In this document: piece by piece, positions 60,752-64,000 of the stretch
How the letters are laid out: the number at the start of each line of letters is the position of its first letter
Position numbering within the stretch: position 1 is the stretch's first letter
Assembly: GCF_003355475.1 (NCBI RefSeq)
Contig: NZ_CP031356.1
Span: 62,001 to 126,000 of the forward strand
From: Brachybacterium saurashtrense
GTDB taxonomy: Bacteria > Actinomycetota > Actinomycetes > Actinomycetales > Dermabacteraceae
Direction of reading: 5' to 3'
Length of the DNA stretch: 64,000 bases
Program-made: the position numbers and the translations under genes
Notes under the pieces: model-generated
The model's database searches: none
The model's input: only the letters and a program-made list of their open reading frames with translations
Told to the model about the DNA's origin: nothing

Positions 60752-61951
60752 ATGGGATTCATCCAGGCATTCAAGGGCGCTGTGGGCGGGATGCTCGCCG
60801 ATCAGTGGAAGGACTTCCTCACCGTGCCCAACGGGCTGCCGCAGACGGCCGCCCTGTTCCCGGCGGTGCCCCAGGGCACCAACGCCGGGCGCGGCTCGAA
60901 CACCCGCGGCAGCGAGAACGTCATCTCCAACGGCTCGAAGATCCTCGTGCCCCAGGGGTACGGGCTGATCACGGTGGTGGACGGCCGCGCCACCGGTCTG
61001 ATCACCGAGGCGGGCGGCTACGAGTTCAACGACTCCTCGCCGGACGCCCGCTCCGTGTTCGCCGGGGACGAGCTGCTGGCCTCCACCGTGGGCACCTCCT
61101 GGGAGCGCTTCAAGTTCGGCGGCCGCCCCTCCTCGCAGCAGCTCGCCTTCTACGTGAGCCTCAAGGAGATCCCGGACAACCGCTTCGGCACCCAGTCGGA
61201 GATCTACTGGGACGACGCCTACCTCAACTCGCAGGTGGGCGCGGTGTGCCGCGGCTCGTACACGCTGCGGATCATCGACCCGCTGCTGTTCGTGCACAAC
61301 TTCGTGCCCGCCACGTTCATCTCCGCCAACGCGCCCGTGTTCGACTTCGCCGACATGGACAACAAGGCCGGCAGCCAGCTGTTCCAGGAGGTCGTGGGCT
61401 CCCTCGCGCAGGCCTTCTCCCGCTACACGAACGATCCGGACAAGGGCAACCGCATCTCCCGCATCCAGGGCGACTCCGTGGGCTTCGCCCAGTCGCTCTC
61501 CGCCGCGGTGGAGGAGAACTACCGCTGGTCCAGCGATCGCGGTCTCGCGATCGTGAAGACCGCGATCGTCTCCATCGAGTACGACCAGCACACCCGAGAG
61601 CTGCTGCGCGACGTCCAGAAGGCCGACGCCCTCTCCGGGGCCCGCTCGCAGTCCTTCATGAACCAGGCCGCGGCGCGCGGCGTGCAGGCCGCGGGCGAGA
61701 CCGGCGGCGGTGCGGGACTGGCGATGTTCGGCGCGGGCATGGGCGCCGCCGGGGGCATGGTGGGCGCCGCCCAGCCGTGGTCCCCGCCCGGACAGCAGGC
61801 TCCCGCGCAGCAGGCGGCGCCGGCGCAGCAGGCCGCACCGGCCTCCGAGGACCCTGTCGCGAAGCTCGCCCAGTACAAGCAGATGCTGGATCAGGGCCTG
61901 ATCTCGGACGAGGACTACGAGGCGGCGAAGAAGGCCGCGCTCGGCCTCTGA
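60752..61951 (+). CDS. SPFH-domain protein with SHOCT tail, YdjI-like
   Basis: Protein of 399 residues. After GFIQAFKGAVGGMLADQWKD the SPFH domain includes NVISNGSKILVPQGYGLITVVDGRA and ELLASTVGTSWERFKFGG, characteristic of the subgroup formerly called virion core proteins, to which Bacillus YdjI belongs. A Gly/Ala- and then Gln/Ala-rich linker leads to a SHOCT-like tail (KLAQYKQMLDQGLISDEDYE). -10 box TAGCAT (60706-60711) and GAAGGAG upstream fix the start at 60752 rather than 60710. First gene of a three-gene membrane stress module. Confidence 0.88.
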   Translation: MGFIQAFKGAVGGMLADQWKDFLTVPNGLPQTAALFPAVPQGTNAGRGSNTRGSENVISNGSKILVPQGYGLITVVDGRATGLITEAGGYEFNDSSPDARSVFAGDELLASTVGTSWERFKFGGRPSSQQLAFYVSLKEIPDNRFGTQSEIYWDDAYLNSQVGAVCRGSYTLRIIDPLLFVHNFVPATFISANAPVFDFADMDNKAGSQLFQEVVGSLAQAFSRYTNDPDKGNRISRIQGDSVGFAQSLSAAVEENYRWSSDRGLAIVKTAIVSIEYDQHTRELLRDVQKADALSGARSQSFMNQAAARGVQAAGETGGGAGLAMFGAGMGAAGGMVGAAQPWSPPGQQAPAQQAAPAQQAAPASEDPVAKLAQYKQMLDQGLISDEDYEAAKKAALGL

Positions 61952-61970
61952 GCAGCACGGTCGGCGCATC

Positions 61971-63272
61971 ATGACCCTTCCCCCCGAGGAGCCGCGGGAC
62001 GCGCACGAGCCCCGGCCCGCCGAGCCTGCCGGGTCCGGCGGGCCGGTGCCGCCCGCTCCCCAGGAGCCGGCGCCCCCGCGCGAGGACTCCGGCAATCGCT
62101 TCATCGACACCAGCTCCGGCCGGGACGACGGGCTGAACAAGTGCCCGCGCTGCGGCAGCACGGAGATCGAGTACGCGCTCGGCGCGAAGGCGCTGGTGTG
62201 CTCCCACTGCCGCCACACCTGGAACGAGCAGAACGCGGAGAAGCTGTTCGGCCTGGACTCCTCGATCGCGGAGCTGCAGGGCCACACCCTCGCCTCCGGC
62301 ACCGCGGACGTGCGCGAGGACCTCACCATGGTGACCCTGAAGTGCCAGGGCTGCGGTGCGGAGGTGGTGATCAACGCCGAGCAGTCCGTGCAGGCCCGCT
62401 GCCACTGGTGCCGGCAGACCCTCTCGCTGAACACCCAGATCCCCAACGGCGCCGTGCCGGACGCCCTGCTGCCCTTCCAGCTCACGCGCGAGGACGCGAT
62501 CGCGCGGATCGAGGAGTTCGCCGGGAGGCGCCGCACCTTCGCCCAGCGCCGCTTCAAAGAGGAGTTCGTGCCCGAGAACGTGATGGGCGTGTACATCCCG
62601 TACCTGGTGGTGGACGGCAATATGCACGCCGTCCTCACCGGTGACGGGGAGGTGACCACGCGCGAGTACACGGTCACCGTGGGCAGCGGGGACAACAAGC
62701 GGCAGGAGACCCGCTACGACGCGGACGTCTACTCCGTCCAGCGAGCCTTCGACCTGCTGGTGGACGATCTCACCGTGGAATCCGCCGAGCGCTTCGACGC
62801 CCGGGACAACAGCGCCGCCACCAACAACATCCTCAACGCGGTGCAGCCGTACGACGTCGAGAACGCCGTCGTCTACAACTCCCACTACCTCAAGAACTTC
62901 ACCTCCGAACGGCGCGACCTCAACGTGCGCGACGTCGACCACCTGGTGGAGGAGAAGTTCCTCTCCATCGCCCGGGCGAAGGTGCAGCCCACCGTGCGCC
63001 GCTACGACCGCGGGGTGCGCTGGACCGGGGAGGGCGTGGCCGTGCGCGGCACCCGCTGGGTGTCGGTGTACGTGCCGGTGTGGCTGTACAGCTATGCGGA
63101 ATCCGCCTCCGGGGACTCGCTGGTGCACTACATCGCCGTCAACGCCCGCACCGGCACCACCATGGGATCCATCCCCGTCTCCCATCCGAGGATCTTCGCC
63201 GCCGCCTGCGCCGGCGGCACGATCGCCGGGATCGTCGGCCTCGTGGTCGGCCTGCTGGGATTCTTCGCCTGA
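61971..63272 (+). CDS. Zinc-ribbon membrane protein, YdjG-like
   Basis: Protein of 433 residues. A Pro-rich start (1-45) is followed by two zinc ribbons: CPRCGS...CSHCRHTW (about 58-82) and CQGCGA...CHWCRQ (about 125-150). The middle is a conserved beta-rich domain, and one transmembrane helix ends the protein (about 408-431). Such TFIIB-type zinc-ribbon proteins are partners of SPFH proteins in the Bacillus ydjGHI module, where they recruit PspA to damaged membrane. Location just after the SPFH gene supports the same role. Confidence 0.85.
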   Translation: MTLPPEEPRDAHEPRPAEPAGSGGPVPPAPQEPAPPREDSGNRFIDTSSGRDDGLNKCPRCGSTEIEYALGAKALVCSHCRHTWNEQNAEKLFGLDSSIAELQGHTLASGTADVREDLTMVTLKCQGCGAEVVINAEQSVQARCHWCRQTLSLNTQIPNGAVPDALLPFQLTREDAIARIEEFAGRRRTFAQRRFKEEFVPENVMGVYIPYLVVDGNMHAVLTGDGEVTTREYTVTVGSGDNKRQETRYDADVYSVQRAFDLLVDDLTVESAERFDARDNSAATNNILNAVQPYDVENAVVYNSHYLKNFTSERRDLNVRDVDHLVEEKFLSIARAKVQPTVRRYDRGVRWTGEGVAVRGTRWVSVYVPVWLYSYAESASGDSLVHYIAVNARTGTTMGSIPVSHPRIFAAACAGGTIAGIVGLVVGLLGFFA

Positions 63273-63331
63273 CGGGGTGACCACGATGCCCACCGCCCCC
63301 ACCCCCGATGCCACTCACGAAGGAGGACGCC

Positions 63332-63649
63332 GTGCTCCCGCTGCTCGCTGAGCTCTCCGCCGCGCCCGGCACCCCGATCCTGCTGGCGGACGGCTCGTCC
63401 TCCGACGGGATCTTCCTGCCGTTCCTGCTCGGTCCGCTGACGTTCGCGGGCATCTACATCGGCATCTACCGCTTCTACCGCAACACGGACAAGCGCCACC
63501 GCTACGAGCGCGAGACCAAGGTCGCCGTGGGCAACCTGCAGCAGGACGATCGCCGCACGGGCAGGAAGACCGGCCAGAGGAGCAGGAGCATGGACGGACG
63601 CAACGACACCGACCACCTCACCCGGGTGCGGCGACTGCGGGTGCAGTGA
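63332..63649 (+). CDS. Small single-span membrane protein, YdjH-like position
   Basis: Protein of 105 residues with a hydrophobic segment at about 30-50 (FLPFLLGPLTFAGIYIGIYRFYR), then a basic, charged tail. AAGGAGG (63320-63326) five bases upstream supports the GTG at 63332 rather than the ATG at 63308. In Bacillus the third gene of the ydjGHI set also encodes a small membrane protein, but similarity here is only in position and layout. Confidence 0.75.
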   Translation: MLPLLAELSAAPGTPILLADGSSSDGIFLPFLLGPLTFAGIYIGIYRFYRNTDKRHRYERETKVAVGNLQQDDRRTGRKTGQRSRSMDGRNDTDHLTRVRRLRVQ

Positions 63650-63650
63650 C

Positions 63651-64000
63651 ATGAGCACCGCCGAGGGGACGGCCGACGTCATCGTGGTGGGCGCGGGCCT
63701 GGCCGGCCTGGTCGCCGCCGCCGAGATCGCCGACGGCGGCCGGCGCGTGCTGCTGCTGGAGCGCGAGGGCGAGCAGGACCTGGGCGGCCAGGCCTGGTGG
63801 AGCTTCGGCGGGCTGTTCCTCGTCGACTCGCCCGAGCAGCGCCGCCTGGGCATCCGCGACAGCCTCGAGCTGGCGCGGCAGGACTGGCTCGGCTCGGCCG
63901 CCTTCGACGATCCCGACGACCGCTGGCCGCGACAGTGGGCCGAGGCCTACCTGCATTTCGCGGCCGGGGAGAAGCGGGCCTGGCTGCGCGCGATGGGGCA
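63651..64000 (+). CDS. FAD-dependent oxidoreductase, N-terminal part (cut by window edge)
   Basis: First 116 codons of a flavoprotein. The Rossmann dinucleotide motif VIVVGAGLAGLVAAAEIADGGRRVLLLE begins at residue 10, and LGGQAWWSFGGLFLVDSPEQ follows, a form typical of FAD-binding dehydrogenases of the ketosteroid dehydrogenase/flavocytochrome c group. The ATG lies one base after the previous stop, so it is co-transcribed with the membrane module. Substrate cannot be told. Confidence 0.88.
   Translation, partial: MSTAEGTADVIVVGAGLAGLVAAAEIADGGRRVLLLEREGEQDLGGQAWWSFGGLFLVDSPEQRRLGIRDSLELARQDWLGSAAFDDPDDRWPRQWAEAYLHFAAGEKRAWLRAMG

Overview
The window is one stretch of a very GC-rich chromosome with strong G/C third-codon bias, Shine-Dalgarno starts mixed with apparent leaderless starts, and a gene set (13E12/DUF222-HNH protein, DUF6194, GAP-family membrane protein, RIO-type kinase, DeoR/LacI/MerR regulators, DesKR-type two-component pairs) typical of Actinomycetota. 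The mix suggests a Micrococcales member, possibly a Brachybacterium-like Dermabacteraceae, but that placement is inference from gene content only. I see no rRNA, tRNA, CRISPR array, IS element or prophage. Nearly all of the window is coding.

Layout. 1-1482 (minus): NarL/DesR-type response regulator (cut by the window edge) and its sensor kinase. 1585-2334: GAP-family membrane protein. 2432-5596: DeoR regulator, LacI regulator and a proline-iminopeptidase-like hydrolase in one operon. 5811-7839: MFS sugar-type transporter and a TetR regulator behind a promoter with a dyad operator. 8070-11163: two exported cell-wall glycosidases, NamZ (exo-N-acetylmuramidase) and NagZ (GH3 N-acetylglucosaminidase). 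11125-13074: divergent MFS exporter and XRE-cupin regulator around a twin palindromic operator. 13201-20283: NCS1 permease, urease genes ureABCFGD (no ureE) and an aldo/keto reductase. 20515-27580: an FBP/FusB-like zinc protein, then (minus) an AddB-like/AddA-like helicase-nuclease pair with a small nucleoside-type kinase. 27653-34075 (minus): MFS exporter with glutaminase, DoxX-like membrane protein, SPFH/band-7 protein, glutathione peroxidase, PfkB kinase. 34105-36009: class B penicillin-binding protein. 36003-37712: nucleoside deaminase and DUF6194 gene opposite a double-HTH MerR protein. 37716-41415 (minus): FadH-like enoate reductase and DUF222-HNH protein. 41863-43643: AAA ATPase with winged helix and a DUF1648 protein. 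43640-48698: MerR-PP2C fusion, tandem GNAT acetyltransferase, YVTN beta-propeller protein, DUF1992 protein, RIO kinase. 48947-54172: Asp-box lipoprotein, VOC protein, DoxX-like protein, amidohydrolase. 54264-57808: ABC-2 exporter with a DesKR pair. 57842-60660: BASS-family transporter and an ABC exporter. 60752-63649: SPFH-SHOCT protein, zinc-ribbon membrane protein and small membrane protein resembling the Bacillus YdjI-YdjG-YdjH set. 63651 to the end: FAD-dependent oxidoreductase, cut by the edge.

Themes. Nitrogen acquisition is prominent (permease, urease, glutaminase, nucleoside deaminase), and a GlnR-like box stands before the urease operon. Envelope turnover and envelope stress form a second theme (NamZ/NagZ, PBP, SPFH proteins, YdjGHI-like module, DesKR-linked exporter). 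Regulatory architecture is the most striking aspect: many genes begin exactly six bases after a TAnnnT-like -10 box, which marks leaderless transcripts; two genes are preceded by 17-codon leader ORFs with hairpins; several convergent gene pairs end inside a common hairpin; and there are two unusual MerR proteins (one fused to a PP2C phosphatase, one with two DNA-binding domains).
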